Part shown: positions 51,543 through 61,553 of the stretch, piece by piece
Layout of the letters: every line of letters begins with the position of its first letter
Position numbering within the stretch: position 1 is the first letter of the stretch
The notes under the pieces: generated by a model
Databases searched by the model: none
Seen by the model: the letters and a program-made list of their open reading frames with translations, nothing else
What the model was told of the DNA's origin: nothing
Position numbers and translations under genes: made by a program
Origin: an uncultured Succinatimonas sp.
Lineage (GTDB): Bacteria; Pseudomonadota; Gammaproteobacteria; Enterobacterales; Succinivibrionaceae
NCBI RefSeq assembly: GCF_905203285.1
Contig: NZ_CAJKVK010000001.1
Span: 16,443-80,442 of the forward strand
DNA: 64,000 nucleotides
Direction of reading: 5' to 3'

Positions 51543-52478
51543 ATGGGCAATACCGCTACTACAAAGTATATTTGGTTTAACGGAGAAATGGTTCCTTGGG
51601 AGAACGCTAATGTTCATGTAATGACTCATGCTTTACACTACGGTTCTTCCGTATTTGAAGGTATTCGTGCATACGAGACTCCGAACGGCACCTGCATTTT
51701 CCGTTTAAAAGAGCACATCGATCGCCTGTTTAATTCTTCAAAGATTTATCGTTTTGATATTCCTTTTACTAAAGAAGAAGTAATGGACGCCTGCTGCAAG
51801 ATCATGACTGAAAACAATCTTCCGTCAGGTTATATCCGTCCGCTCGTATTTATTGGCAACGTCGGCTTAGGCGTAAGAGTTCCTGACGGTGCTAAAGCTC
51901 AGGTTATGGTAGGAGCTATCCCTTGGGGTGCTTATCTTGGTGAGGAAGGCTTAAAGAAAGGCGTTAAAGTCGGTGTTTCTTCATGGCGCCGTTTAGCTCC
52001 TGATACTATTCCTACAGAAGCAAAGGCTGCCGGCAACTATCTGTCTTCAATTCTTATTGCCAATGAGTGTGCTCAAAACGGTTACGATGAAGCAGTTGCT
52101 TTGGATGTCAACGGTTATGTTTCAGAAGGCTCCGGCGAAAATATCTTTATCATTAAAGACGGCGTTCTCTATACCGCTCCGTATACCTGCGGTCTGCTTC
52201 CTGGTATTACCCGCTTGTCTATCATTACTTTAGCTAAGGAAGTCTTAGGCCTTGAGGTAAGAGAGCAGCGCATTCCTCGTGAAATGGTTTATCTTGCCGA
52301 TGAAATGTTCTTCTCCGGTACCGCAGCTGAAATCACCCCGATTGCCAGCGTTGACGGTATCCCTGTCGGCTGCGGTTATCGCGGACCTTTGACTGAAAAG
52401 ATTCAGAAGCTGTTCTTTGACGTCGTTCAGGGTCGTGTTGAAGATAAATGGGGTTGGTTGACTCCGGTTAAGAAGTAA
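51543..52478 (+). CDS. ilvE: Branched-chain-amino-acid aminotransferase
   Basis: A PLP enzyme for the last step of isoleucine, valine and leucine synthesis. The 311-residue class IV aminotransferase has HYGSSVFEGIRAYET, RPLVFIGNVGLGV and the PLP lysine Lys161 in PTEAKAAGNYL. SEGSGENIFIIKDG and FFSGTAAEITPI follow. It is the first gene of ilvE-ilvD-ilvA; the upstream ilvGM of E. coli is absent. A hairpin separates it from ilvD, so its message can be made in excess. Confidence 0.97.
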   Translation: MGNTATTKYIWFNGEMVPWENANVHVMTHALHYGSSVFEGIRAYETPNGTCIFRLKEHIDRLFNSSKIYRFDIPFTKEEVMDACCKIMTENNLPSGYIRPLVFIGNVGLGVRVPDGAKAQVMVGAIPWGAYLGEEGLKKGVKVGVSSWRRLAPDTIPTEAKAAGNYLSSILIANECAQNGYDEAVALDVNGYVSEGSGENIFIIKDGVLYTAPYTCGLLPGITRLSIITLAKEVLGLEVREQRIPREMVYLADEMFFSGTAAEITPIASVDGIPVGCGYRGPLTEKIQKLFFDVVQGRVEDKWGWLTPVKK

Positions 52479-52506
52479 TTTTTATTTGCTTTAAAAGATC
52501 TCAACA

Positions 52507-52541
52507 AAAGCCCGCTTATCTCATTTCGTGCGGGCTTTTTT
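52507..52541 (+). terminator. Intraoperonic terminator between ilvE and ilvD
   Basis: AAAGCCCGC and GCGGGCTTT form a perfect 9-bp stem over a 14-base loop, followed by TTT. It is strong by eye, so ilvDA may depend on readthrough or on a further promoter. Confidence 0.85.
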
Positions 52542-52568
52542 GTCAAAAATAATAAAAAGGAAAATATC

Positions 52569-54416
52569 ATGCCTAAATACCGTTCAAGCGTTACTTATGA
52601 AGGAAAAATAATGGCCGGTGCCCGTGCTTTGTGGAGAGCTACCGGTGTTAAAGCTGAAGATTTCGGCAAGCCGATTATTGCAGTTGCCAATTCCTTCACT
52701 CAATTTGTGCCGGGACATGTGCACTTACATGATATCGGACAGCTTGTAGTTGAAGAAATCGAAAAAGCAGGCGGTATCGCTAAAGAATTTAATACTATTG
52801 CCGTTGACGACGGTATCGCCATGGGCCATACCGGTATGCTTTATTCTTTGCCTTCACGCGATATCATTGCCGACAGTGTTGAATATATGGTGAACGCTCA
52901 TAAAGCCGATGCTTTAGTCTGCATTTCAAATTGCGATAAAGTAACTCCCGGTATGCTTATGGCCGCCATGCGTCTTAATATTCCGGTGATTTTCGTGTCC
53001 GGAGGCCCGATGGAGGCAGGCCGCAGCAAGGTTATTGACCATAAGCTTGATTTGATTGACGCAATGATCATTTCTGCAGAGCCTGATGTGACAGATGAAA
53101 CCGTAAAGGAAGTTGAGGAAGTAAGCTGCCCGACTTGCGGTTCCTGCTCAGGTATGTTTACCGCCAATTCCATGAACTGCCTGACCGAGGCTTTAGGTTT
53201 GGCATTGCCTGGTAACGGCAGCTTGGTCGCTACCCATAAATTGCGCCGCGAGCTCTTTGTCAAAGCTGCACAGCGTATTGTTGAGATGGCAAAGGCTTAT
53301 TATGAGCATGATGACGAGTCGGTTTTACCGCGCAATATCGCTAATCGTCAAGCTTTTGAAAATGCTATGACCATGGACATCGCTATGGGCGGCTCCACTA
53401 ATACCGTATTGCATTTGCTTGCCGTAGCTCAAGAAGGCGGAATCGATTTTACTATGAACGATATCGATCGTTTGTCCCGTCATGTCCGTCATTTATGCAA
53501 AGTAGCTCCGTCTACCACTAAATATCATATGGAAGATGTTCATAGAGCCGGCGGCGTAATGGGCATTTTAGGTGAGCTTTTAAGAAAAGATTTGATTAAC
53601 CCTGAATGCAAGACCGTTCTCGGTATGACCATGGCAGAGGAAATCAAGCATTATGACGTCACAACTACCGACGATCCTAAGGTCCTTGATTTTTATAAAG
53701 CCGCACCTGCAGGAGTAAAGAGCCTTAAGGCATTTTCTCAGGATTGTCGTTATGACAGCCTTGATTTAGACAGAAAAGAAGGCTGCATCCGCGATTATGA
53801 TCATGCATATTCAACAGACGGCGGTCTTGCTGTTCTGTATGGAAATCTGGCGGAAAACGGCTGTATCGTTAAGACTGCCGGTGTTGATTCTTCAATTTTG
53901 AAATTTGTAGGTCCTGCCAGAATCTTTGAATCTCAGGAAGACGCCGTTGACGGTATTTTGCACGGAAAAGTTAAAGCCGGCGATGTCGTGATTGTCCGTT
54001 ATGAAGGACCTCACGGCGGTCCCGGTATGCAGGAAATGTTGTATCCGACTTCCTATATTAAGTCAGTAGGCCTTGGCAAGAAGTGTGCTTTAATCACTGA
54101 CGGCAGATTCTCCGGCGGATCTTCGGGATTGTCTATAGGTCACGTCTCCCCTGAAGCTGCAAACGGCGGCAATATCGGTTTGCTTGAAGAAAACGATTTA
54201 ATTGAAATCGATATTCCGAATCGTTCGATAAGAATGTGCGTTGATGACGAGACTTTAAAAGCTCGCCGTGAAGAGATGGAAAAACGCGGTCCTAAGGCTT
54301 GGAAGCCGGTAAAACGTGATCGCGAAGTATCGTTTGCGTTAAAGGCATATGCAGCTATGGCATCAAGCGCAGATAAAGGCGGTGTTCGCGATCGTTCTAA
54401 GATCGAGGCCTTATAG
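52569..54416 (+). CDS. ilvD: Dihydroxy-acid dehydratase
   Basis: An Fe-S enzyme that dehydrates dihydroxy acids to the keto acids of valine and isoleucine. The 615-residue protein has [16 protein letters not shown], the cluster cysteines in [33 protein letters not shown] and [20 protein letters not shown] with an active-site serine. AAAAGGAAAA before the ATG at 52569 gives a modest site. ilvA starts two bases after its stop. A sugar-acid dehydratase of the same superfamily is less likely given the ilvE and ilvA neighbours. Confidence 0.97.
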   Translation: MPKYRSSVTYEGKIMAGARALWRATGVKAEDFGKPIIAVANSFTQFVPGHVHLHDIGQLVVEEIEKAGGIAKEFNTIAVDDGIAMGHTGMLYSLPSRDIIADSVEYMVNAHKADALVCISNCDKVTPGMLMAAMRLNIPVIFVSGGPMEAGRSKVIDHKLDLIDAMIISAEPDVTDETVKEVEEVSCPTCGSCSGMFTANSMNCLTEALGLALPGNGSLVATHKLRRELFVKAAQRIVEMAKAYYEHDDESVLPRNIANRQAFENAMTMDIAMGGSTNTVLHLLAVAQEGGIDFTMNDIDRLSRHVRHLCKVAPSTTKYHMEDVHRAGGVMGILGELLRKDLINPECKTVLGMTMAEEIKHYDVTTTDDPKVLDFYKAAPAGVKSLKAFSQDCRYDSLDLDRKEGCIRDYDHAYSTDGGLAVLYGNLAENGCIVKTAGVDSSILKFVGPARIFESQEDAVDGILHGKVKAGDVVIVRYEGPHGGPGMQEMLYPTSYIKSVGLGKKCALITDGRFSGGSSGLSIGHVSPEAANGGNIGLLEENDLIEIDIPNRSIRMCVDDETLKARREEMEKRGPKAWKPVKRDREVSFALKAYAAMASSADKGGVRDRSKIEAL

Positions 54417-54417
54417 T

Positions 54418-55950
54418 ATGGCTAAAAAATTATTAACCGATCAGGAATATTTACATAAGATTCTGTTATCACGCATTTACGAGGTGGCGCGAGTCACCCC
54501 GTTGCATAAGCTTGATAAATTATCAGAGCGTTTGGGCGTGAATATTTTGTTAAAGCGAGAGGATTATCAGAAAATTCATTCTTTTAAAATCCGCGGTGCT
54601 TATAACAAAATGTTAAATCTCACTCCCGAACAGTTAAAGCACGGTGTGGTGGCAGCTTCTGCAGGAAATCACGCTCAGGGTGTTGCGGTCTCAGCCGGAA
54701 AACTTCAAACTCGTGCCGTGATTGTCATGCCTACATCTACACCTGATTTAAAAGTGGATGCGGTAAGGCGCTTGGGCGGAGAGGTAGTGCTGTTCGGTGA
54801 GTCTTTTAATGAGGCTTACGAACATGCCAAAGAGCTGGCTCAAAATGAAGGATTGACTCTGATCCCTCCGTATGACGATCCTGATGTTATCGCAGGACAA
54901 GGAACTATAGCTCATGAGCTGTTAGGCCAGTGTTCTGACATTAATACGATTTTCGTCCAGATAGGGGGCGGCGGCTTAGCTGCTGGCATTGCCGTATATA
55001 TTAAGGCGCTTATCCCTTCCATTCGGGTGGTCGGGGTAGAAGCTGAAGGCAGTGCCTGCATGAAAGCGGCAATTGAACGCGGTAAACCGTGCGATATCGG
55101 TTTTGTTTCGCATTTTGCCGACGGCGTGGCCGTAAGCAAAGCAGGAGATGAGACTTTCCGTCTTTGCAAACAGTACGTAGATGAAATCATTACTTGTTCA
55201 AATGATGAAATCTGTGCTGCGATGAAAGATATTTTCGATGATACCCGTGCCATTGCCGAACCGTCAGGTGCTTTGGCTCTTGCCGGTCTTAAAAAGTATG
55301 TTCGTGAGAATGAATGTGAAAATAAAGGCAATTACATTGCAGTTCTTTCGGGAGCAAACGTTAAGTTCCATACTTTGCGTATGGTTGCCGAGCGCTGCGA
55401 TGTGGGCGAGATGGCTGAAGGAATTTTATCAGTTGAGATCCCTGAGGAAAAAGGTTCGTTCCTTAATTTCTGCAAAGCCTTAGGCGATCGTCACGTAACG
55501 GAGTTCAGTTACCGCTATTCCCATAAAAATCGTGCTCGTGTCTTTGCATCCGTAGAGCTTACTAACGGTAAGCAAGAGTTGGACAGTATTTCTGCATCAT
55601 TAAAAAAGCAGGGATATCTGGTGACCAATCTTACCGATGACGCTATAGCCAAAGATCACGTACGTTATATGGTCGGCGGACATCCTACCTTAGAGCTTGA
55701 CGAAAAGCTGTTTTTATTTGAGTTCCCAAATTCAAAGGAAGCCTTGATAAGGTTCTTGAATGCTCTTGGCAATATGTTCAGCATTACGCTTTTCCATTTC
55801 CGTATTTCCGGTTTGGAATTTTGCAGCGTTTTGTGCGGATTCAACGTTGCCCAGGATCAAAGCAAGAATCTGGATGATTTTATTAAGAAAGTAAATTATC
55901 CTGCTGTTGAAGTAACGGGAAATACTGCTTATCAACAGTTTTTACGCTGA
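54418..55950 (+). CDS. ilvA: Threonine ammonia-lyase, biosynthetic
   Basis: A PLP enzyme that converts threonine to 2-oxobutanoate, committing carbon to isoleucine. The 510-residue protein has the PLP lysine Lys57 in HSFKIRGAYNKM, SAGNHAQGVA, GGGGLAAGIA, and two C-terminal ACT-like regulatory domains, so feedback inhibition by isoleucine is likely. E. coli IlvA has 514 residues. The ATG at 54418 (MAKKLLTD) is preferred; GAGG lies ten bases upstream inside ilvD. A terminator follows. Confidence 0.97.
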   Translation: MAKKLLTDQEYLHKILLSRIYEVARVTPLHKLDKLSERLGVNILLKREDYQKIHSFKIRGAYNKMLNLTPEQLKHGVVAASAGNHAQGVAVSAGKLQTRAVIVMPTSTPDLKVDAVRRLGGEVVLFGESFNEAYEHAKELAQNEGLTLIPPYDDPDVIAGQGTIAHELLGQCSDINTIFVQIGGGGLAAGIAVYIKALIPSIRVVGVEAEGSACMKAAIERGKPCDIGFVSHFADGVAVSKAGDETFRLCKQYVDEIITCSNDEICAAMKDIFDDTRAIAEPSGALALAGLKKYVRENECENKGNYIAVLSGANVKFHTLRMVAERCDVGEMAEGILSVEIPEEKGSFLNFCKALGDRHVTEFSYRYSHKNRARVFASVELTNGKQELDSISASLKKQGYLVTNLTDDAIAKDHVRYMVGGHPTLELDEKLFLFEFPNSKEALIRFLNALGNMFSITLFHFRISGLEFCSVLCGFNVAQDQSKNLDDFIKKVNYPAVEVTGNTAYQQFLR

Positions 55951-55953
55951 TAT

Positions 55954-55979
55954 AAAAAGAGGGCTGAGGCCCTCTTTTT
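55954..55979 (+). terminator. Rho-independent terminator after ilvA
   Basis: AAAAAGAGGGC and GCCCTCTTTTT form an 11-bp stem over a 4-base loop. Symmetrical A/T flanks let it work on both strands, serving convergent ilvA and hemY. Confidence 0.92.
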
Positions 55980-55992
55980 ATAGCTGAGATTG

Positions 55993-57156
55993 TTAGCAGC
56001 AGCGCATAAAATATTGACTTGCCTTTTCAAATAATCTTAATTTGCTGTAAATCAATGCAAGGCGATAGCAAATATCTGCATCTTCTTTTATTTGCATCGC
56101 TGCCAAAAGATGTTCACAGGCTTTTTCGTTAAGATTTTCATTACTCTCAAGCTGAGCTAAGGCTTTTAGCATAGAGCATTTAGCCTCATCGTCAGCGGCA
56201 TGCATCTCAAGCCTTTTACCTACAGCTTCTCTGACTTTTGGCAGAGCTGACTGTAAATTGCTTATAGCTTTATACAGTTCAGGCTCATCTTGATTGTGAC
56301 TTAAAAGATCACAGGCAAGCTTGTTAACGGCATTAGTGTCTTTAAACTCATCAATCTTCAATAAAAGCTGCGTATTTATAGGCAGAATATATCTGACTTT
56401 TTTAGGCAGTAATTTTCTTAATGCTAAAGCTTCATTGGTTTTAGTTAATAACGCAAGTTTTTGCGTGAAAGCTGCGGTATAGATATTATTAGCTTCATGA
56501 TCGTCAATGATTTTGTCAGAGATGAGACGGGGAGCCATTTCCGCAAGCCCTTCAAAGTCATTTTCATTTTTTAAGCTTTGATAGCTTATTTTAGAAATGA
56601 AAGACGAGTCTTTAAGCTTTAACGGCTGCAGCGTCTCAAGTGCGGCTTCGACATTTCCAAGTTTGAAATTCATCTTGGCTCTGACGATTGCAACTGCAAC
56701 TTTTGCATGCGGATCGCTTTTCTCAATCTCATCCAGAATAGCAGTGGTTTTTGCATAATCTCCCAGTTCAAAAGCAGCATCTGCTGCAATGAACTTAGTA
56801 AAGGTAGGGATTTGAGCTTTTTTAGGAGCTTTATTGAATAAAGCTAAAGTACGTTTGAAATCTCCTTCTTCGTAGGCGATAAACGCATTGTTTTGCCATG
56901 TTATTTGTTTCTTGTCGGCACGGCGCTTTAACATCAGCGAGGCTCCGTGCGGCAGGTGCATCACGGACAAAACAAAATTGACGGCAAAATAGAAAATGAT
57001 AAAAGCAATTACGGTCAATACGGTACCGGTAACTACCGACATCTCTATAATATAGTCGTTTGTCGCAATATGTATGTATCCTTGCGAATCTGCTAAGTAC
57101 GGACCGATAAAGATTGCAGCGCAGGTTACAAGGAGCGCAATGCAGATTTTAATCAT
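55993..57156 (-). CDS. hemY: HemY-like inner-membrane protein with TPR-type repeats
   Basis: A 387-residue protein with two N-terminal membrane segments (about 1-20 and 40-65), then helical repeats: AFIAYEEGDFKRTLALFNKA, FELGDYAKTTAILDEIEKSD and ACEHLLAAMQIKEDADICY. The fit to E. coli HemY is in length, topology and place in the operon, not in a catalytic motif. HemY is an accessory protein of late heme synthesis of uncertain role. It overlaps hemX by four bases. The C-terminus ends in two cysteines (MRCC). Confidence 0.85.
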   Translation of the reverse strand: MIKICIALLVTCAAIFIGPYLADSQGYIHIATNDYIIEMSVVTGTVLTVIAFIIFYFAVNFVLSVMHLPHGASLMLKRRADKKQITWQNNAFIAYEEGDFKRTLALFNKAPKKAQIPTFTKFIAADAAFELGDYAKTTAILDEIEKSDPHAKVAVAIVRAKMNFKLGNVEAALETLQPLKLKDSSFISKISYQSLKNENDFEGLAEMAPRLISDKIIDDHEANNIYTAAFTQKLALLTKTNEALALRKLLPKKVRYILPINTQLLLKIDEFKDTNAVNKLACDLLSHNQDEPELYKAISNLQSALPKVREAVGKRLEMHAADDEAKCSMLKALAQLESNENLNEKACEHLLAAMQIKEDADICYRLALIYSKLRLFEKASQYFMRCC

Positions 57157-58604
57157 TGCTGTTCTCCTCTGTTTACGACATCAATAGGCTCTAAAATTCG
57201 CTCTTTGGCAAATTTATTAAATAAAGCACTGCTGCTAAGTACGGTCGGAGTATCCAGATCTACACTCTTTTGTAAGAGCTCATTAATATCGTTGATAACA
57301 GTCTTGGTGACTTGATGATCATTATCAAAGTAGGCTTTGACTAAAGATAACGCGTCGTTAAGGTTAAAAGCGTAGTCTTGTGCATCAGAGTAATTAAGAT
57401 CAGCTTTTGCAAGTAGAATTCTGGTCTTAATATTTTCTCTAAGATAGGCCTCCTGGGTAGGCGATAAGAAAGCATCGGTTTCTTTTGGATCTTTACGCCT
57501 TACTTCAATAAAGCGGGAAGAAAACTCTTTTGCTGAATTCAGGATATTATCTTTCCAATTTAAGATACTGTCCGTAGGAGTGGTTTCTTTCTGGAAGGCA
57601 TCTTTACGCATGTCTGCATCGGAAAAGCCTTTTAAGACCAGATTATCAATGTTTTTATAAACCTCATTAAGAGCGATATTGATGCCGTAACGATCAATGG
57701 GCTTTAAGTTTGAAAGCGTCGTAATATCAGCATTTATCGCTTCTCTTATTGCAATGACATCAGTATCTTCAATATCGGCGATAAGCAGGTTGGCATTATT
57801 TAAGAACCATAAGGCAGCTTTTACGTCTTTGTCAAAAACCGCCTTCTGCATGGCGTTATTGACGAGGAAGAAGCATTCGGCAAGGCGCCAATCATCAGGA
57901 TTCTGTGTTTCATAACGCTTGAGTCTTGCTGATAATGAAGCAATATTTGAGGCGTTGGTCTTATTGGCACTTTCGATTCCGGTCAATTTGCCGTCCAATC
58001 CCTTATACGAATTTAACGCATCCTCAAGCTCGCCGTTGCGCATTAAAAGCAGATTGATTTGCTCAGAAGCCTGACTTAAGGATTGAGCCGAGTCTTGAAG
58101 CTGGTTTTTAACGTTTAAAATCTCCTGCTGATTTGCTTCAAGCATATCATCTTTTGCCTGCAGCACATCGGTAGTTTTTACTGAGTAAATGGCAAAAGCG
58201 GCAAGACCGATAAAGATCACGACGCTAAGTGATGTCAGAATAAAATTACTTCCTTTTAAAGATTTAATTTTCTTGTTTAAATCACTTAGTTGCTTTGCCT
58301 GATCATAATAAGGATCACTGTAGGTGTTTACAGGATCGGCGCCTTTTTGGCTTTTTTGCTCCTGATTCTCATCTTTTTGCGGCATTTCTGCTTCTTTTGC
58401 TTTTTGATCTTCAGTGCTTGCCTTGGCAACTGCTTCTTCTTGAGCACGCAAGCTTTGTGCCTTATCCTCAATATCCTGCATTTCCTGTTCTAAATTTTTT
58501 ATGTCATCTGCTGCAGCTTTAAGAGATGCCTCTTTGGCCGGCTCTTCTTTTTTATTGATGACATCATTGTTTTTGTTTTGGCCTTTATCTGTTGTCTTCG
58601 CCAT
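57153..58604 (-). CDS. hemX: HemX-like membrane protein
   Basis: A 483-residue protein, longer than E. coli HemX (393). About 115 residues of charged, Lys/Glu/Gln-rich coiled-coil sequence precede one membrane segment (NFILTSLSVVIFIGLAAFAI). A periplasmic helical domain follows, with family-like stretches RRYETQNPDDW-type (RLKRYETQNPDDWRLAECFF) and KAALWFLNNAN. The ATG at 58604 is chosen because AAGG lies six bases upstream. hemC and hemD, which precede hemX in E. coli, are not here. Function is unproven; the family was once called uroporphyrinogen III methyltransferase without good support. Confidence 0.85.
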   Translation of the reverse strand: MAKTTDKGQNKNNDVINKKEEPAKEASLKAAADDIKNLEQEMQDIEDKAQSLRAQEEAVAKASTEDQKAKEAEMPQKDENQEQKSQKGADPVNTYSDPYYDQAKQLSDLNKKIKSLKGSNFILTSLSVVIFIGLAAFAIYSVKTTDVLQAKDDMLEANQQEILNVKNQLQDSAQSLSQASEQINLLLMRNGELEDALNSYKGLDGKLTGIESANKTNASNIASLSARLKRYETQNPDDWRLAECFFLVNNAMQKAVFDKDVKAALWFLNNANLLIADIEDTDVIAIREAINADITTLSNLKPIDRYGINIALNEVYKNIDNLVLKGFSDADMRKDAFQKETTPTDSILNWKDNILNSAKEFSSRFIEVRRKDPKETDAFLSPTQEAYLRENIKTRILLAKADLNYSDAQDYAFNLNDALSLVKAYFDNDHQVTKTVINDINELLQKSVDLDTPTVLSSSALFNKFAKERILEPIDVVNRGEQQ

Positions 58605-58765
58605 AAGAAACCTTAATCTTTGCAAAAATTTATCTGAATCCTAATTTTACCATTTTACGGGATTTGATAAAAAATCCTTGTATCTATTATTGTTAGATCT
58701 TGTGATCTGTATTTACCGTCACATTTTTAGTGGGTAAAATATTTTCTTAGCCGAGGAAAAAATGT

Positions 58766-61249
58766 ATGACAGACGTCTTTGATAAAGAATTACCGCTAAG
58801 GTTAAAGCGATATCTTGATCTGAATCGAGAACGTCTTGTTCGCGCCCAATCGGTAATGACGGTAAAAGCTCGGAAATTTTTGTCTTTAATCCCTTTATTT
58901 TTAAATTATAACGATCCTCATCTTCCCGGATTTAAGCATAATGACGTGCCGTGCGGCATTGACGGATTTGCTCTTGATGATTTTCATAAAGACTGGTTAA
59001 AATCTCGGCTTTCCCCTGAAGAATTATTGGAAAAACCTAAGAAAAATGAAATTTTGGCGCTATATGCCATGGGCAGTACTTCTTCAATAGGTCAGGGCGT
59101 TAATTCCGATTTGGATATTTGGGTATGCGTAGGTCATGATATAAGTCCGCAAAGAATTTCCTTACTTAATGAAAAATGCCGTTTTTTGTCTGCTTTTGCG
59201 CATGGATGCGGTGTTGACCTGAACCTCTTTGTTACTCTTGATAATCGTTTTACTCAAGGTTCATCCGATTCTCTTGACTCTGACAACTGCGGCAGTGCGC
59301 AGAATCTGTTTTTATTAGATGAGTTTTACCGTACGGCGTTTCGTATTTGCGGGCGCAATATTATTTGGTTTTTAATCGCGACGAAAGAAGAAACCGATGA
59401 CTATGCTTTTTATGTTAACAAGGCATTAAATCATCCGTGCATAAAAAAAGAAGAATGGTTTGATTTCGGAACAATAGTCAACAGTTCGCCCGGTGAGTAT
59501 TTCGGATCGGGATTATGGCTTTTGTATAAAGGTATTGATTCTCCTTTTAAGGCAGCAATAAAGATTTTGCTGATGGAAGCATACAGTAATGATTACCCGC
59601 AGACCGATCTTTTATCTTCTAAATTAAAAGATTATGTTTTAAGTCATGACGGATACGGAATAGAGCTTGATGCTTATTATCTTATGTATGAAAAGGTCAG
59701 TGATTATCTTAATAGTATCGGGGATGTCAAACGGCTGAAGCTTTTAAGGGTATGTTTCTTTCTAAAGATTTATTCGGGACTTGACGGACTGTCTGACGGT
59801 ACGGCTTTATCCTACAGGCGCAAATTGCTTGATAAACTCTTGTCCGATTGGCAGATGGATAAGGATTTTATCAAACAAATAATAAACCGCGATGCCTGGA
59901 AGTTTTCTTTTGTCAGTCGTTTTTATCAAAGTCTTTATTATTCATTGTTGGAAAGCTACCGTGCGCTGCTGCGCTTTTCCGTAAGACACGGAATTGAGTA
60001 TGCCATTACTTCCGATGATGCCGGTATTTTGTCGCGTAAGCTTTATGCCGCGTTTGATCGTTACCCGGGTAAGATTTTATTGTTCAATTCCGATTTGACT
60101 TTATCTATTAAAGAGCGTTATTTAACTTTTATAAGACCGACCAAGAATTCCTTGTGCAAGAAGGGATGGCACCTTTATTCTTCAGCTCCCGACGATATCG
60201 GAATTTTAGCTTCATCTCCTATCATCGTGGGATCAAGTTTGGTAGAAGTCGTTGCATGGGCTTGTTTTAACGGAATATTAACCCGTTTGACTACAATTTA
60301 TACCGCAGGTCAGGTCGGTATCGTAAGCAGCAGCAGAGTTAAGCAGCTTGCATCTGATATTACGGCACTAAAGAGCAGCTTGTTATCTCCTATTTCTGAT
60401 TTGGATTTGCAGCGTCCCCGCTCTTTTAAAGAGTGCCTCGTCGTATTAAATTTTGAGGACGATCCTACTTTAATGAGGGATATAGAATCAGCTGATTTAG
60501 ATTACGGCTCATCCTTGTGCTGCGGACGTGAAAGATTATGTCTTGTAGGATCTATTGATCTTTTGATGTTAAATTCCTGGGGGGAGGCCTGCGCTATTTC
60601 TTTTCCGTCAGGTGAGGACGGAGTTATTCAGCTTATTTCCTCTTTGGTAAGAGTATCCCGCAATGCTGAATTTGCAGATGCAGGAAAGCTTTTAAGCAGC
60701 ATAAAAATCAGTTCTTATGCAAGTTCAAGAGGAGATCTTATCCGTTATGATCTGCAGTCTCTTTTACGTCAAGTGTTCTTGAAAATGGGAACAGGCGAGG
60801 AGCTTTCCTTTAAAATTGGTCGTAATACCTTTTTAGCACGAGATGATAAGGATCGCGGAATTATTATTAACCGCTTAAGTTATTTGGGTTCAGAATCCGA
60901 AAATATTTCGGTTTTATCCCCTTACAGCATGCGCCCTGAGTTTGCGCTTCAGGTTCCGGGAATTGTTGAGTGCTATGCTACTTTGGGGGTCATGCAGTAC
61001 TTTTTTGCTCCTTTGGTTGAGGGATGGGAAATTTTTATCGTAAATGAACGCAATGAAGTTGAAATTTACAATCATTATGTAGGGTCGCGGGCAACATTAG
61101 TAAATGCCATAAATCGTTTTTATACCCGTCAAAGTGAGGGCAGTTCCACTTCATCGGTGCATTTTAATCTACCGCAGTATTTTGTTTTAAGTCCTGATCT
61201 TAAAGCTATTCATCCTTTTACAATTAAAGGACAGCCGGATCCTGATTAG
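58766..61249 (+). CDS. cyaA: Class I adenylate cyclase
   Basis: Makes cAMP, the co-activator of CRP. The 827-residue enterobacterial-type cyclase has the nucleotidyltransferase motif MGSTSSIGQGVNSDLDIWVC (102-121), with GSTSS and Asp115/Asp117 as metal ligands, and a long C-terminal regulatory region. It is near full length (E. coli 848). CGAGGA precedes the ATG at 58766. It is divergent from hemX as in E. coli. The C-terminal phosphohistidine region was not identified by eye. Confidence 0.95.
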   Translation: MTDVFDKELPLRLKRYLDLNRERLVRAQSVMTVKARKFLSLIPLFLNYNDPHLPGFKHNDVPCGIDGFALDDFHKDWLKSRLSPEELLEKPKKNEILALYAMGSTSSIGQGVNSDLDIWVCVGHDISPQRISLLNEKCRFLSAFAHGCGVDLNLFVTLDNRFTQGSSDSLDSDNCGSAQNLFLLDEFYRTAFRICGRNIIWFLIATKEETDDYAFYVNKALNHPCIKKEEWFDFGTIVNSSPGEYFGSGLWLLYKGIDSPFKAAIKILLMEAYSNDYPQTDLLSSKLKDYVLSHDGYGIELDAYYLMYEKVSDYLNSIGDVKRLKLLRVCFFLKIYSGLDGLSDGTALSYRRKLLDKLLSDWQMDKDFIKQIINRDAWKFSFVSRFYQSLYYSLLESYRALLRFSVRHGIEYAITSDDAGILSRKLYAAFDRYPGKILLFNSDLTLSIKERYLTFIRPTKNSLCKKGWHLYSSAPDDIGILASSPIIVGSSLVEVVAWACFNGILTRLTTIYTAGQVGIVSSSRVKQLASDITALKSSLLSPISDLDLQRPRSFKECLVVLNFEDDPTLMRDIESADLDYGSSLCCGRERLCLVGSIDLLMLNSWGEACAISFPSGEDGVIQLISSLVRVSRNAEFADAGKLLSSIKISSYASSRGDLIRYDLQSLLRQVFLKMGTGEELSFKIGRNTFLARDDKDRGIIINRLSYLGSESENISVLSPYSMRPEFALQVPGIVECYATLGVMQYFFAPLVEGWEIFIVNERNEVEIYNHYVGSRATLVNAINRFYTRQSEGSSTSSVHFNLPQYFVLSPDLKAIHPFTIKGQPDPD

Positions 61250-61333
61250 TGATCATTTTTAGTACAAATTCTCTTTACAATATGCTTTCGTGATACTCTT
61301 AGTGCATCTTATTGGATCAAGAGGATCAACATC

Positions 61334-61552
61334 ATGAAATTCAGCGCCGTGCTTAGCCTATTTATTTTATGTGCTGTATCAGGATGCGGACTGAAATACG
61401 ATTTGTATCTGCCGGAACCGGAGACGGTACAGACTGTTGATGCTAAAGGAAACAGTGCCGAGCAAGGGCAGCTTACTTTGTTTGACAGTTCTGCTGCAGC
61501 AGAAGATAACACCGGTTCTCAAACATCTGAAGAAATAACAGCGGAAGAATAA
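61334..61552 (+). CDS. lptM: LPS-assembly lipoprotein LptM (YifL)
   Basis: A 72-residue lipoprotein: signal MKFSAVLSLFILCAVSGC with lipobox VSGC (Cys18), then the conserved GLKYDLYLPEP directly after the lipid cysteine, the hallmark of LptM (E. coli CGLKGPLYFP). The acidic tail is variable. LptM assists maturation of LptD in the outer membrane. It lies between cyaA and lysA, the position held by yifL before dapF in E. coli. lysA starts one base after its stop. Confidence 0.9.
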   Translation: MKFSAVLSLFILCAVSGCGLKYDLYLPEPETVQTVDAKGNSAEQGQLTLFDSSAAAEDNTGSQTSEEITAEE

Positions 61553-61553
61553 A

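Noticed and set aside
54912..55331. Minus-strand open frame of 139 codons across ilvA
   Set aside because: Antisense shadow of a clear threonine dehydratase.
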